A DNA stretch of 64,000 bases from Polystyrenella longa (GTDB lineage Bacteria > Planctomycetota > Planctomycetia > Planctomycetales > Planctomycetaceae), in NCBI RefSeq assembly GCF_007750395.1, contig NZ_CP036281.1, positions 2,069,001-2,133,000 on the forward strand. Direction: 5' to 3'. Under the pieces are notes generated by a model. That model searched no databases. It saw only the letters and a list, made by a program, of their open reading frames with translations, and was not told the origin of the DNA. Within the stretch, counting starts at the first letter, position 1. Each line of letters opens with the position of its first letter. This document shows, piece after piece, positions 8,748 to 17,959 of the stretch. A program made the translations under genes and the position numbers.

Positions 8748-9896
8748 ATGACACGCATCGCAAAACTGGCACTGGCTGACGGAACTGTTTTCACCGGTAC
8801 TGCTTTTGGAGCGGAAGGCGAAGTCTACGGTGAAGTCGTCTTTAACACGAGTATGACCGGTTATCAGGAAATTCTGACGGATCCATCGTACTGCGGCCAA
8901 ATCGTCACGATGACTTACCCTCTAATTGGCAACTACGGTATCAATGCCGAAGACTCGGAAAGCCGGGGAATCTTTCTCCGCGGATTTGTCATCCGTGAAC
9001 TGAGCCCAGTTCCCAGTAATTACCGCTCCGAGTTGACTCTCGATGAATATCTGAAACAGAACAGCATCATCGGCATTGAAGGGATCGATACCCGGGCCCT
9101 TGTTCGACGAATTCGTGTTCAGGGGGCCATGACGGGGGTACTTTCGACAACCGACCTTGACGATGATTCATTGATCGCCAAGGCTCAATCCAGTCCGGAA
9201 CTGGTTGGACAGGATTTGGTGCAACAAGTCATGCCGACCGAAAATGCGGACTGGAGCGAAGGACTAAATACTCTCGCTCGACCAACCGCTCTGTTCTCCG
9301 CTGGATGTGACGGAAACGATGCCGAACGACCTCACGTCGTCGCGATTGATTACGGTATGAAATTGAACATCCCCCGCCACCTCCAAGAATCAGGTTGCAA
9401 AGTTACGATCGCACCGGGGACGTCCACAGCGGAAGATATTCTCGCCCTCAACCCGGATGGCATCTTCCTGTCAAACGGACCAGGCGACCCACGACCTCTC
9501 GATTACGCAACGAAAACGATCCAGGATTTGCTTGGAAAGAAACCTGTGTTCGGAATTTGTCTTGGGATGCAGTTACTCGGACTGGCGTCGGGATGTGATA
9601 TCTTCAAGCTTCGCTTTGGTCACCGGGGTGCTAACCAGCCTGTGCTGAACAAAGCGACTGGACGTGTCGAGATTACCACGCAGAACCATGGTTTCGCAGT
9701 GAGTACCGATTCATTGCCCGATAATGTTGAAGTGACACATATCAATCTGAATGATCAGACTGCCGAAGGAATTCGTCTGACTGATGTACCTGCTTTTGGA
9801 GTGCAGTATCATCCGGAAGCAGCTGCAGGACCACACGATAGTCATTACCTGTTCAAAGAGTTCTTTGACATGATGTGTACGCCCGCAACATCGTAA
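8748..9896 (+). CDS. carA: Carbamoyl-phosphate synthase small subunit
   Basis: This 382-residue protein is the glutaminase subunit of carbamoyl-phosphate synthase, which feeds ammonia to CarB for pyrimidine and arginine synthesis. The N-terminal CPSase domain begins KLALADGTVFTGTAFGAEG and contains the MTGYQEILTDPSY segment and GIDTRALVRRIR. The class I glutamine amidotransferase domain follows, with the nucleophile Cys271 in GICLGMQLLGLA, the NHGFAV segment and the C-terminal YHPEAAAGPHDS carrying the His-Glu pair. The length equals that of typical CarA. carB is not in the window, so the subunits are encoded apart. The ATG at 8748 fits the family N-terminus. No pyrimidine or arginine regulatory element could be recognised in the 271-bp upstream gap. 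Confidence 0.97.
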   Translation: MTRIAKLALADGTVFTGTAFGAEGEVYGEVVFNTSMTGYQEILTDPSYCGQIVTMTYPLIGNYGINAEDSESRGIFLRGFVIRELSPVPSNYRSELTLDEYLKQNSIIGIEGIDTRALVRRIRVQGAMTGVLSTTDLDDDSLIAKAQSSPELVGQDLVQQVMPTENADWSEGLNTLARPTALFSAGCDGNDAERPHVVAIDYGMKLNIPRHLQESGCKVTIAPGTSTAEDILALNPDGIFLSNGPGDPRPLDYATKTIQDLLGKKPVFGICLGMQLLGLASGCDIFKLRFGHRGANQPVLNKATGRVEITTQNHGFAVSTDSLPDNVEVTHINLNDQTAEGIRLTDVPAFGVQYHPEAAAGPHDSHYLFKEFFDMMCTPATS

Positions 9897-10161
9897 TTTG
9901 GTCTCATTTAGTCTCAGAGGTATCTCTGCTTATTGAACTCGGACTTATTTGAGTTCTTGCAGGGATAACTTCCTGAAAATCTCCCCCAGACCCGCTTGCC
10001 GTCATTAGGGGCTCCCTGTACAACAGTTAAACTGCAGGGAGACTCCTGTATCTGAGCGTATTTCTCCAGGGAAGCACGGAAATGCAATAGCGTTTTAGTC
10101 TTCTCGTCAGGATTGAAATCAACCGAACATTTTTGAATTGCTGTTTTTAAGGTAAGTGATT

Positions 10162-10629
10162 ATGGCTGTGGAACGCACATTGTTGCTGGTAAAACCGGAT
10201 GGTGTACAACGTCGGCTGGTTGGAACGATTCTTTCTCGTTTTGAATCCAAAGGATTAAAAATCGTCGGATTGAAAATGCTGAATGTGACGCCAGAACTGG
10301 CTCGCAAACACTATGAAGAACATGTCGAAAAACCGTTTTATCCTCTGCTGGAAGAGTTCATCACTGCATCTCCCGTCGTCGCTATTGCGGCTGAGGGTGT
10401 CGATGCCATCTCTGTCGCACGCACGATGATGGGTTCGACAAACGGTCGCGAAGCCGCTCCGGGAACCATCCGTGGCGATCTTTCACAAAGTCGACAGATG
10501 AATCTCGTTCATGGCAGCGACAGCCCCGAAGCTGCCAAGAGAGAGCTCGATATCTACTTCTCGGCTGCCGAGTTACTGGACTACGACCTTAATCTATCTG
10601 TCTATCTTGCTGCCGGCGACGAACAGTAA
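10162..10629 (+). CDS. ndk: Nucleoside diphosphate kinase
   Basis: The enzyme transfers the terminal phosphate between nucleoside triphosphates and diphosphates through a phosphohistidine. The 155-residue product starts MAVERTLLLVKPDGVQRRLVG, and the active-site His117 lies in NLVHGSDSPEAA. GSTNGREAAPGTIRGDL matches the family. It is about 10-15 residues longer than the usual 140-145 through a C-terminal extension (LLDYDLNLSVYLAAGDEQ). The ATG at 10162 is chosen over an in-frame start six bases upstream because AAGG lies nine bases before it. A strong terminator follows directly, and it seems to be a single-gene unit. Confidence 0.97.
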   Translation: MAVERTLLLVKPDGVQRRLVGTILSRFESKGLKIVGLKMLNVTPELARKHYEEHVEKPFYPLLEEFITASPVVAIAAEGVDAISVARTMMGSTNGREAAPGTIRGDLSQSRQMNLVHGSDSPEAAKRELDIYFSAAELLDYDLNLSVYLAAGDEQ

Positions 10630-10677
10630 TTCTCGCACAGCGCGGCGTCCCTCGGGACGAACGCAGGACTGATCAAC

Positions 10678-10716
10678 AAAAGACCCGTCAGTGACTATGC
10701 TGTGCGGGTCTTTTTT
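10678..10716 (+). terminator. Rho-independent terminator of ndk
   Basis: AAAAGACCCG (10678-10687) pairs with CGGGTC followed by six T (10705-10716). It lies 49 bases after the ndk stop codon. Confidence 0.88.
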
Positions 10717-10760
10717 GTGGTATTAGCTGTGCTGGTAAGCTGTATGGTATCGATAGGCAA

Positions 10761-10807
10761 AAAAATACCCCTCCAAAGTTACCTGAACTTAGGAGGGGTT
10801 TGTTTTT
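10761..10807. terminator. Bidirectional terminator between ndk and lexA
   Basis: ACCCCTCC (10767-10774) pairs with GGAGGGGT (10792-10799). It has a T-rich tail on the plus strand and a run of seven T on the minus strand, so it can end transcription from both ndk and the convergent lexA, whose stop lies at 10863. Confidence 0.85.
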
Positions 10808-10862
10808 GGCATTTCTGAAATTCCCGGCGAGTGCATACGGGCTGTCTCAGAATAGTTGCCAG

Positions 10863-11474
10863 TTAGAACTTTCGAATGACGCCGACAACGACACCCAGAA
10901 CTTCAACTTCATTAGAATAGATTGGGCTCATCGTGCTATTGGCGGGTTCAAGACGCACACGCGTTGGTTCCTTATAGAACCGCTTAAGCGTGGCATCATC
11001 ATTGCCGACGAGTGCGACAACGATATCACCATCATGACACGTGGACTGTCGATGAACGACGACGTAATCACCTTCAGCGATCTGGTCTTCGATCATCGAA
11101 TCCCCTTTCACGCGGAGGCAATAATGGTCTTCATTATCCAGCAATGTTGAGAAATCGATTTTCTCGGCTTCTTCAACAGCCAGTACCGGTTGTCCGGCGG
11201 CAATCTGACCTGCCAAAGGCAATGTCATGCGATCCTTGGGAGAATCGGCCAACTGGATAGCGCGAGACATGTGAGATTCGCGAGTAATCAGCCCTTTCTT
11301 TTCCAGGGCTTTCAGATGGCACATTACTCCATTAGGTGAGCGAATGCCAAATTGTGCTCCGATTTCTCGTACAGTTGGGCCGTAGCCTCTGTTCAAAATC
11401 TTGTCGCGTACGAAGTCATAAATTTCCTTCTGACGAGTCGTCAGCGTGGGCCTTTTCAAGCCTAAATCTACCAT
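10863..11474 (-). CDS. lexA: LexA repressor
   Basis: This 203-residue protein is the SOS repressor. An N-terminal winged helix starts LTTRQKEIYDFVRD and includes the recognition region TVREIGAQFGIRSPNGVMCHL (split around residues 34-53). The auto-cleavage site is Ala93-Gly94 (IAAGQP), and the S24-type protease dyad is Ser126 (GDSMIE) and Lys164 (TLKRF). Its length is that of standard LexA. The ATG at 11474 is preferred over the longer frame because AGGAG lies about nine bases upstream and the longer form has no family counterpart. LexA represses DNA-repair genes until RecA filaments trigger self-cleavage; recA lies at 54868. An inverted repeat 47-61 bp upstream of the start (11521-11535) is a candidate autoregulatory operator but is not matched at recA. 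Confidence 0.96.
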   Translation of the reverse strand: MVDLGLKRPTLTTRQKEIYDFVRDKILNRGYGPTVREIGAQFGIRSPNGVMCHLKALEKKGLITRESHMSRAIQLADSPKDRMTLPLAGQIAAGQPVLAVEEAEKIDFSTLLDNEDHYCLRVKGDSMIEDQIAEGDYVVVHRQSTCHDGDIVVALVGNDDATLKRFYKEPTRVRLEPANSTMSPIYSNEVEVLGVVVGVIRKF

Positions 11475-11818
11475 AACTATTTGCTCCTCAGCATTAGTTT
11501 GAAAACGAAGCATTGTGGTTGTGCTAAACGAGCACGTCACCGCTTCCTTTTCCTGCCTCATCGAATACATTTTGATTAATCGTTTCACTGACTACGGCGG
11601 ATCAGTTGTTTGTACCGGTCATTCTACACAATCAAGGTGGAACTGAACATAAATCGGCCAAATAAATGTATAACAATTAATCGTGATATTGAATGTCTAC
11701 TGTAAGAATTACCATGCACTGTACAAATTGCAATAAGAAAGTGCCTGTTTAAGCTAGGTTTTGGTCCAGTAATTGTACTTTAGTGCAGTGTTTACTCGCA
11801 TCTCAGCGAATCAGAACA
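11475..11818. promoter_or_regulatory. lexA upstream region with a candidate operator
   Basis: This is the leader of lexA on the minus strand. GTGCT-AAACG-AGCAC (11521-11535) is a perfect five-base inverted repeat with a five-base spacer, in the right place for autoregulation. The Gram-positive CGAAC-type box and the TGTTC-N4-GAACA type were both looked for and not found. No gene is visible. Confidence 0.3.
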
Positions 11819-11851
11819 CAAAAAAAACCATCCGTACAATTACGGATGGTT
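11819..11851 (-). terminator. Rho-independent terminator of the thioredoxin-fold lipoprotein gene
   Basis: An 11-bp perfect stem, AACCATCCGTA with TACGGATGGTT (11826-11851) and a CAAT loop, is followed on the minus strand by a run of T. It sits 111 bases after the stop of the minus-strand gene at 11962. Confidence 0.88.
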
Positions 11852-11961
11852 AATTCTATTAGACAGTTAGCGTGCTAATCAAGAGAAGCAGCACACCTGT
11901 CTATTGTTGTCGTTGAAACCAGTACTTCATAGGAGCGAGACAAGTCGTTCTCTAGAGCCGA

Positions 11962-13200
11962 TTATTTGATCAATTTTGTGAGTTCCGCAGTGAGATCTTT
12001 TTCGGACACGCTGGTACTGACGACCATGCCGTTCTGGTCGATCAGCCAGATACTGGGAACGTTCAATACGCCGTAATACTTAACCACGGGGTGTTGCCAG
12101 CTCCGTTTTGTCGGATCGGGATCAAAGAGTTGTTTCCAAGCGATTCCGGCGTTGCCTACAGCAATTTCAAGCGGAAGTTCATCGTCATCCAGGCTCACTC
12201 CAACGACTTCAAGTTTTGATGCATCAAACTGGCCGGCGATAGAATCGATTTCCGTGAGGACTTCTTCGATTCCACCGATGTTTGAACTCCAATAGACAAT
12301 GGCGGTGACCTTGCCCCGGTTCTGCTCAATTTTGAAGAATTCACCTTGGTAGGTCGAACCACCAAATTTCAGGCTCTGGCCAGTAAGGCTGAGACGACGC
12401 AAGACACCCTTAGACTGTTCTCCTTGGGGAGTGTCCGGGTATTGGGCGAGGATTTGTGCGTAGCACATTCTCGCTTCTTCTGAAAGCTTGTATCGCTCAC
12501 AGCTTCTTCCAGCGGCCAGTAGTAACGGCATCGTTTTAACTTTTTCTTCCGGAAAAGCCTCACAGAAAGTACGTGCTTGACGAGCGAACTCGGTGATCCA
12601 TTCGGTGTTTTTCTGACTGTATCGCATCGCGTTGGTATTGGCGAAACGAACCACCGCATAAGAAGCTTCCATAGCCGATTTAGAGCCGGGTCGCTGTTTC
12701 TGCAGGTATTCTGCGTCGGCATAGAGCGATTCTCCTTCTGACTGGTCGCCTTGCAGAGCAAGTTGCAATCTCGCTTCCGATAGTCGCTGCACCAGTTGGT
12801 GCATGATTTCTTCAGGCTCCTGATTCTGGTGTGCGACCAGTACACCTTTGGATGCTAAATCGACAATCTTCTTGTTCCGTGCTTTGATGAGCTGGGGAAC
12901 CTGTTTGGGATCGGGAGTACCCGAGCTTGAAGCGAGAGGCTGACGCATCACGTTTGTGATTTGTTTGATAATGCCCGCTGCTGACTCATCTGCCGATTGA
13001 GCAGGTTCAGGTTGGCTAATAGACGCCGTCGGTAACGTATTAGCGGCTGTTTTGACTTTCCCAACGGCATTGGTTTCCGTAGGAGCTGTCTGGCCCGTCG
13101 TATCGGGGGTGGCTTCCGGTTCGGGTGAACCACATCCAACGAGAAGTCCAGCCAACAGACCGGTGACGAGAAGAGTGGGTAACAATCGCATTTGAATCAT
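11962..13200 (-). CDS. Lipoprotein with C-terminal thioredoxin fold lacking the CXXC motif
   Basis: The 412-residue product begins with a lipoprotein signal (LLAGLLVGC, lipid-attached Cys near residue 23), then a Pro/Thr-rich linker of about 60 residues. A helical middle part (about 120-275) looks like TPR-type repeats. The C-terminal 135 residues resemble a TlpA/AhpC thioredoxin domain: TAIVYWSS, VVGVSLDDD, WKQLFDP, YYGVLNVPSIWLID with the cis-proline. Where TlpA proteins have W-C-x-x-C, this one reads YWSSNIGG, so it cannot do dithiol chemistry. It may be a chaperone-like or structural periplasmic protein. The ATG at 13200 has AAGGA about nine bases upstream. It is monocistronic and followed by a strong terminator. 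Related TlpA-like lipoproteins are common in planctomycetes; that statement is from memory of the group. Confidence 0.85.
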   Translation of the reverse strand: MIQMRLLPTLLVTGLLAGLLVGCGSPEPEATPDTTGQTAPTETNAVGKVKTAANTLPTASISQPEPAQSADESAAGIIKQITNVMRQPLASSSGTPDPKQVPQLIKARNKKIVDLASKGVLVAHQNQEPEEIMHQLVQRLSEARLQLALQGDQSEGESLYADAEYLQKQRPGSKSAMEASYAVVRFANTNAMRYSQKNTEWITEFARQARTFCEAFPEEKVKTMPLLLAAGRSCERYKLSEEARMCYAQILAQYPDTPQGEQSKGVLRRLSLTGQSLKFGGSTYQGEFFKIEQNRGKVTAIVYWSSNIGGIEEVLTEIDSIAGQFDASKLEVVGVSLDDDELPLEIAVGNAGIAWKQLFDPDPTKRSWQHPVVKYYGVLNVPSIWLIDQNGMVVSTSVSEKDLTAELTKLIK

Positions 13201-13737
13201 TTTATTCCATCCTTGGAGCAGCTGAAGCCTGACATCCCTATCGCAACGTGATTTCCCACAGTGTAAACATTCCGCGATCCTGGTTGTGAAAGGATCAGTC
13301 AGTCTGCTGTGAAAATCAGCTGTTTCAATGCTGTTTGAGAGAGCGTTTTACGACAAAAACGGAGTTTATGGCAATGCGAGTTTGGCCATTCTGCCCCCTC
13401 TTCTTTGGAAAAATTACAAAGTTCTTCAAGTAGAAATTACTAAGACCTGGGATCAATAAGCGTTCGTTCCTGCTCAGGACAGGTGAATCGGAAGGGACTT
13501 TAGCGAATGCGAAGAACAGGGGTATTGAGTTGATGTATCTGAATGGGAGAAGTGCGGTAGGTACTCGGGCAGGAGTCGGATTTTAGAGCTCAAACCGGCA
13601 GGAATTGCCGGTCAGGAAGCGGTCTATCCTAGATTTGGCCGATCCTTAGAATTACGGAATGCTCCTTGCATCAAGGAAGCAATGCGTAAGGAGAATTTGT
13701 CTCGATACCGCTGAATACGAAACGTGAGTTGATGACC
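13201..13737. other. Intergenic region between two divergent genes
   Basis: About 540 bases lie between the divergent thioredoxin-fold lipoprotein and AsmA-like genes and presumably hold both promoters. No reading frame, repeat or RNA signature stands out. The AAGGAGAA near 13688 is too far from the next start codon to serve as its ribosome site. Confidence 0.5.
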
Positions 13738-16700
13738 ATGGCAGAGCAAAACGAACTTGAAGAGCTCGATCAACAGATGTCCGAGAAACCGGAAAAAACA
13801 ACTGGCCGAAAGAAACGCGGGTTCGGTGTTGCCTGGCTGGCAGGTCCGATCATCCTTCTGACCGCAGGCTGGGTCGCGCCGATGATCATCGCCAACACCG
13901 ATTTACGAGAGCCAGTGCTGGTTCGATTGATCCCCGGATTCGATCAGCAACTGAAAATCAAATACGCCTCTCTCGACTGGATGTCTCCTGTCGTCATGCA
14001 TGAGGTCACGGTTTCGGACGCAAACAATGAACCGATCGCAACCGTATCCGAGATGCGAACCGAGCGGACGCTCTTCCAGCTCGTTTTCCAATCAGGCGAC
14101 TTGGGTACGATCGAACTGACTTCACCTGTGCTCAAAGTGAAACTACGAGAGAATGGGAGCAACGTCGAAGATTTATTGAATCCAATATTGGCAGCACAAG
14201 ATCCGGAGGCCGAGTCTTCCCAGCTCAAACTGGTCGTGAAAGAGGCCACGTTGGAGCTGTATGATCCTGCCGATCAATTGGTGAATACCACAGTTGTGGA
14301 ACAGCTGACGTTGCAGCAGACCCCTTCAAAACTGGAAATGGAGCTTCAGGGAACAGTCAATGAGGCTTCCATCCATGTCGCGGGTGAATTTGAACCGACG
14401 TTTGAGTCGGGATCTGTTCGTTGGAAAACCGAACGTCTGGATCTCGCCAGTTGGAAACCATTGTTGAGCCGCATGCAGCCCGGCGCCCGATTAAGTGGAT
14501 TTGTGACGGCCGAACAGACATGCCTGTGGGATCAATCGACCACCCTGCCCTCGGTCGCTCTGAGTGGACCAATGCAGGTTGATCAACTGGAACTGCTTCT
14601 TCCGGATCAAATGGGTGGTGATGCTTTTCAGTTGGATGAGTTGAAGACAGGTGGAGCATTCCATGTTTCTTCTCAGCAGCTCCGTTTTGAAAACGCGACA
14701 TTCGATTCTGCTCTGGGGCATTTCCGTATGCAGGGGGAAGTGAACCTTGCAGAGGTGCAGTCGCAGCAGAACTGGCAGCAGCAGCTGGCAACTTTGATTA
14801 ATTCCGATCTGGCGATTCAAGGGTACGTTGATCTGGCGGAACTCGCTTCGTTATTTCCGCAGGCCTTGTCTGTTAAAGAGGACATGAAGATCGTCGCGGG
14901 TCAAGCTGATCTTTCGCTTCATGCCCGTGATTTAAATGGTCGACGCGTGTTGGAGGCCCGTTTGGGAACCACTGATCTCCTTGCTGAACAAGGTGGCAAA
15001 TCGATTGCCTGGAAAGAACCACTCAAGTTCGATTGTCAGGTCCATCTCGAAGACGAATGGCCCGTTGTTGATCGCTTACGTGGTTCTTCTGAATTTATGG
15101 AATTCCAGGGCGAAGGTTCGTTGGAGTCAGCCAAGTTTCAACTGACGGCCGATCTGCAGAAATTCTCGGCACAACTGACTCAGTTTATCGATCCTGGATT
15201 CGATACACTGCAGGGGAGCCTCAATGCTCAATTCCAAACTCAATTATTGAATGGTTCTGACTGGAATGCCGAAAGTCGATTGATCGTTGAGAACTTTGTT
15301 TTGAATTGGCCCGGTAGTCCGTCTTGGCGGGAAGAACGTCTGGTCGTCGATGGCAATATACAAGGCGAGTTTATTGATCGTGAACTGCGTAAGATCCAAA
15401 CGGCGAAGTTCATCGTTAGTAGTGGTACAGACCGTCTGCAAACGGTTCTCACTGCACCCGTTGAACTGGGACAGCCTCCTTATCTGTTTGCGACGACTTT
15501 ACAGGGAAGTCTGGCAAACTGGCAGAATCGTCTGCGCCCTCTAACCACGCTTGAACCGTGGCAGTTGGGGGGAGAAATCAACTTGACATCCCAAACCAGT
15601 CTATCAGACGACCATGTTCGGTTTGTCGATACCAGTGTCGATATCAGTTCCTTCGTCGCCCGGCAACCCGGAGTTGCTATTCAAGAACCCAAACTCCGTT
15701 TACAAACGGCAGGCGAGTATGACCGTCACACCGGCACGCTGTCCGTCGACGACATGACGTTGGCCAGTTCCAGCTTGGGAGTCCGTACAGTTGATCTGGT
15801 GGTGAAGCCTGTTTCGGGGGCGACACCGGAACTCTCTGGTAACTTGGCACTCAAGGCTGATCTCAATCGAATTTCAAGCTGGTTCGCCGAGCATCCTCTG
15901 TTGAAACAATTACGGTTAGGTGGACTCGCTAAATTCCAGTTGCAATTTGATCGCGGTCAAGAAATCGCACAGACGGTCGGTCAGCTGACCCTCGATAACT
16001 TCTCGATCTCTTCGTCTGCTCCGGCTCCTTCTTCCGGTAGTCGAACTGCGTTGAACGGAACTGCCGCTGTTACCCCCAGCAGCAATACGATCTGGGCGGA
16101 GGAAGCATTTCAAGTTACCTGGAAGACATCCCGAAAAGCGGAGCAACTGGATCTGGAGCAACTAACGGTCGATTCGAAGTTACTTAAGCTGCATACCTAC
16201 GGAAAAGTTTCCGAACTAAGCACTGTTCGCAATGTGGAACTCTCGGGGAATGTGGAGTACGACCTCGAAAACCTGATGCGAATCCTTCAGAAATCAAACG
16301 ATCCTGCTGTGCAGATGACAGGACGTCACCAGAAGTCGTTTGTTCTGTCGGGACCACTCACAAGCTGGGCGGCGAATGCCCCTGCTCCGTCAATGAATCC
16401 CGATGGCAGCTATGGCATTCCTGGATCTGTGCAGAACGTCAGTCAATCAGATGGCAAGTTGACGGGGCAAGCAGCGTTTGGCTGGGATACGGCAAAACTA
16501 TATGGATTGCCCGTCGGTCCGGGTGAATTGGCGTTACAGCTCGATGACAAAATTGTGCGTATTGAACCCGTCTCTCTGCAGGTCGCGGAAGGTCGCGTGA
16601 ATTTGTCATCTCACATTCGATTTGATCAGGCTTCCCCCACGTTGCATCTTGATCCGGCAAAGATCATGGAGAACATTCGACTCACCCCTGAATTGTGTGG

Positions 16701-17313
16701 CGAGTTTCTGCAATACGTTGCCCCGATGCTCTCGGATGTTTCGCAGATCGAGGGACATTTCTCGATGGATCTGAACAGTGCACAAATTCCGCTGTTAACT
16801 CCTGCTGGTTCCGACATCACTGGGAAACTTCAGATTGAACGGGCCGAGGTTCGTTCAGGTCAAATGGCGAACCAGTTAACCACAATGGTGCAACAGGTGA
16901 AAAGCATCATTAGTCGCACCTCGTTGCAGGGTGCCAGCCCCGGTGGCAGCACCTGGATTGTAATGCCTAAGCAGGAAAGCGAATTCCGAGTCACTGGCGG
17001 TCGTGTTTATCACAAGCGGCTTGAGTTTCATGTCGACGACGCGATTCTGTTCACCACCGGCTCGGTTGGTTTGGACAACTCTTTGAACTTGGTTGCCGAG
17101 ATTCCCATTCAGGAAAAATGGTTGGGCAACAATCGCCTAGCCGCTTCGATGAAGGGACAACTGCTGCGTGTTCCGATTTCCGGTACGATGAAGCAACCAA
17201 TTCTCGATCAACAGGCCCTCGCCGTCTTTGCCAGTCAGTTTGCGGGTTCCGCTGCTCAGAATTATCTGCAGGAAGAACTGGACAAACAGCTGAAAAACCT
17301 GTTTTCACGCTAA
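13738..17313 (+). CDS. AsmA/TamB-like large membrane-anchored protein
   Basis: The 1,191-residue product has an acidic N-terminal cytoplasmic tail, one membrane helix (about residues 30-51) and then over 1,100 residues of repetitive beta-strand sequence without Cys motifs. This is the layout of AsmA-like proteins (AsmA, TamB, YhdP), which form long hydrophobic grooves that carry lipids between the inner and outer membranes. The C-terminal segment, VAEIPIQEKWLGN then GTMKQPILD, resembles the AsmA-like C-terminal domain. The ATG at 13738 follows GTGAG by nine bases; starts at 13729 (TTG) and 13732 differ by only a few residues. A long terminator-like hairpin follows. Placement in the family rests on architecture and the C-terminal motif; the transported lipid is unknown. 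Confidence 0.8.
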   Translation: MAEQNELEELDQQMSEKPEKTTGRKKRGFGVAWLAGPIILLTAGWVAPMIIANTDLREPVLVRLIPGFDQQLKIKYASLDWMSPVVMHEVTVSDANNEPIATVSEMRTERTLFQLVFQSGDLGTIELTSPVLKVKLRENGSNVEDLLNPILAAQDPEAESSQLKLVVKEATLELYDPADQLVNTTVVEQLTLQQTPSKLEMELQGTVNEASIHVAGEFEPTFESGSVRWKTERLDLASWKPLLSRMQPGARLSGFVTAEQTCLWDQSTTLPSVALSGPMQVDQLELLLPDQMGGDAFQLDELKTGGAFHVSSQQLRFENATFDSALGHFRMQGEVNLAEVQSQQNWQQQLATLINSDLAIQGYVDLAELASLFPQALSVKEDMKIVAGQADLSLHARDLNGRRVLEARLGTTDLLAEQGGKSIAWKEPLKFDCQVHLEDEWPVVDRLRGSSEFMEFQGEGSLESAKFQLTADLQKFSAQLTQFIDPGFDTLQGSLNAQFQTQLLNGSDWNAESRLIVENFVLNWPGSPSWREERLVVDGNIQGEFIDRELRKIQTAKFIVSSGTDRLQTVLTAPVELGQPPYLFATTLQGSLANWQNRLRPLTTLEPWQLGGEINLTSQTSLSDDHVRFVDTSVDISSFVARQPGVAIQEPKLRLQTAGEYDRHTGTLSVDDMTLASSSLGVRTVDLVVKPVSGATPELSGNLALKADLNRISSWFAEHPLLKQLRLGGLAKFQLQFDRGQEIAQTVGQLTLDNFSISSSAPAPSSGSRTALNGTAAVTPSSNTIWAEEAFQVTWKTSRKAEQLDLEQLTVDSKLLKLHTYGKVSELSTVRNVELSGNVEYDLENLMRILQKSNDPAVQMTGRHQKSFVLSGPLTSWAANAPAPSMNPDGSYGIPGSVQNVSQSDGKLTGQAAFGWDTAKLYGLPVGPGELALQLDDKIVRIEPVSLQVAEGRVNLSSHIRFDQASPTLHLDPAKIMENIRLTPELCGEFLQYVAPMLSDVSQIEGHFSMDLNSAQIPLLTPAGSDITGKLQIERAEVRSGQMANQLTTMVQQVKSIISRTSLQGASPGGSTWIVMPKQESEFRVTGGRVYHKRLEFHVDDAILFTTGSVGLDNSLNLVAEIPIQEKWLGNNRLAASMKGQLLRVPISGTMKQPILDQQALAVFASQFAGSAAQNYLQEELDKQLKNLFSR

Positions 17314-17340
17314 TTAAAAACAGTTTCTGCTGTAGCGAAC

Positions 17341-17403
17341 CAGAGCCGGTCGCTTCGAGGTGAGTCATCGATATTCACCTTGGAGCGATCGGCTCTGTTT
17401 GTT
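17341..17403 (+). terminator. Long hairpin terminator after the AsmA-like gene
   Basis: CAGAGCCG (17341-17348) pairs with CGGCTCTG (17390-17397). Additional pairing inside (TCGCT with AGCGA, AGGTGA with TCACCT) is followed by TTTGTT. It is the likely end of the AsmA-like transcript. Confidence 0.7.
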
Positions 17404-17474
17404 AATATCCCCGCCTCTACTCTCTCTCCTTATGAATATTTTATGTGATGATTACCGGCAGGGACGTCCGGCTT

Positions 17475-17702
17475 ATGACCAGGTTACGTATTGTACTATC
17501 TGCTTTTTTGATCTCCGCATCGGTGGCGAGCAGCACTGGCTGCAATTTGTTGCATAATTTGCAACCGCACCGCTTGCATCGATTGAATCGCCAACCCTCC
17601 TCGGCCAGCGCCGCGATGTTCTCCGTACAGGATGGAGCCACAGGTGAGAGCCCTGTTGAGGAATTCATGTCCTCCACAGAACTCGTTGAGATGGAAGAAT
17701 AG
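17475..17702 (+). CDS. Small predicted lipoprotein
   Basis: This 75-residue product starts at the ATG at 17475. It has a basic N-terminus (MTRLR), a hydrophobic stretch and a lipobox-like ASSTGC, so it should be a lipoprotein with a mature part of only about 52 residues. The mature region is His/Arg-rich (PHRLHRLNR), then Ser/Ala-rich, then acidic at the end (ELVEMEE). I recognise no family. A GTG at 17445 would add ten residues before the signal and is less likely. It follows the terminator of the AsmA-like gene, so it needs its own promoter. Many planctomycete genomes carry such short lipoproteins with little conservation. Being real is plausible because of the clean signal peptide, but the small size leaves doubt. 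Confidence 0.58.
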   Translation: MTRLRIVLSAFLISASVASSTGCNLLHNLQPHRLHRLNRQPSSASAAMFSVQDGATGESPVEEFMSSTELVEMEE

Positions 17703-17959
17703 TTGACGCGGAAGTCAACATCCTCCCCTTCTCTGATTGTGCGTAAAAGGAACCCTTCAGCTGCGTTCGATTTTTAAGGAACGAACTTTCTGAATAGTGG
17801 AGTTCCGCGCACTTCATATGCTCTTCCAACGCTCGCGACTTGGCTACAATTGCGCACAGTCTGACTCACTGAGTCGTAAGGGGCGATCTACTTAAGCAAG
17901 GGCGCTCAGTTGCTGTCTCTTGGGCACTGACGATTAAGAACTGACTCTGTCAGTACAGC

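Noticed and set aside
11475-11818. Known LexA box types (Gram-positive CGAAC type and TGTTC-N4-GAACA type) upstream of lexA
   Set aside because: Neither could be found upstream of lexA or recA; only unmatched inverted repeats occur.
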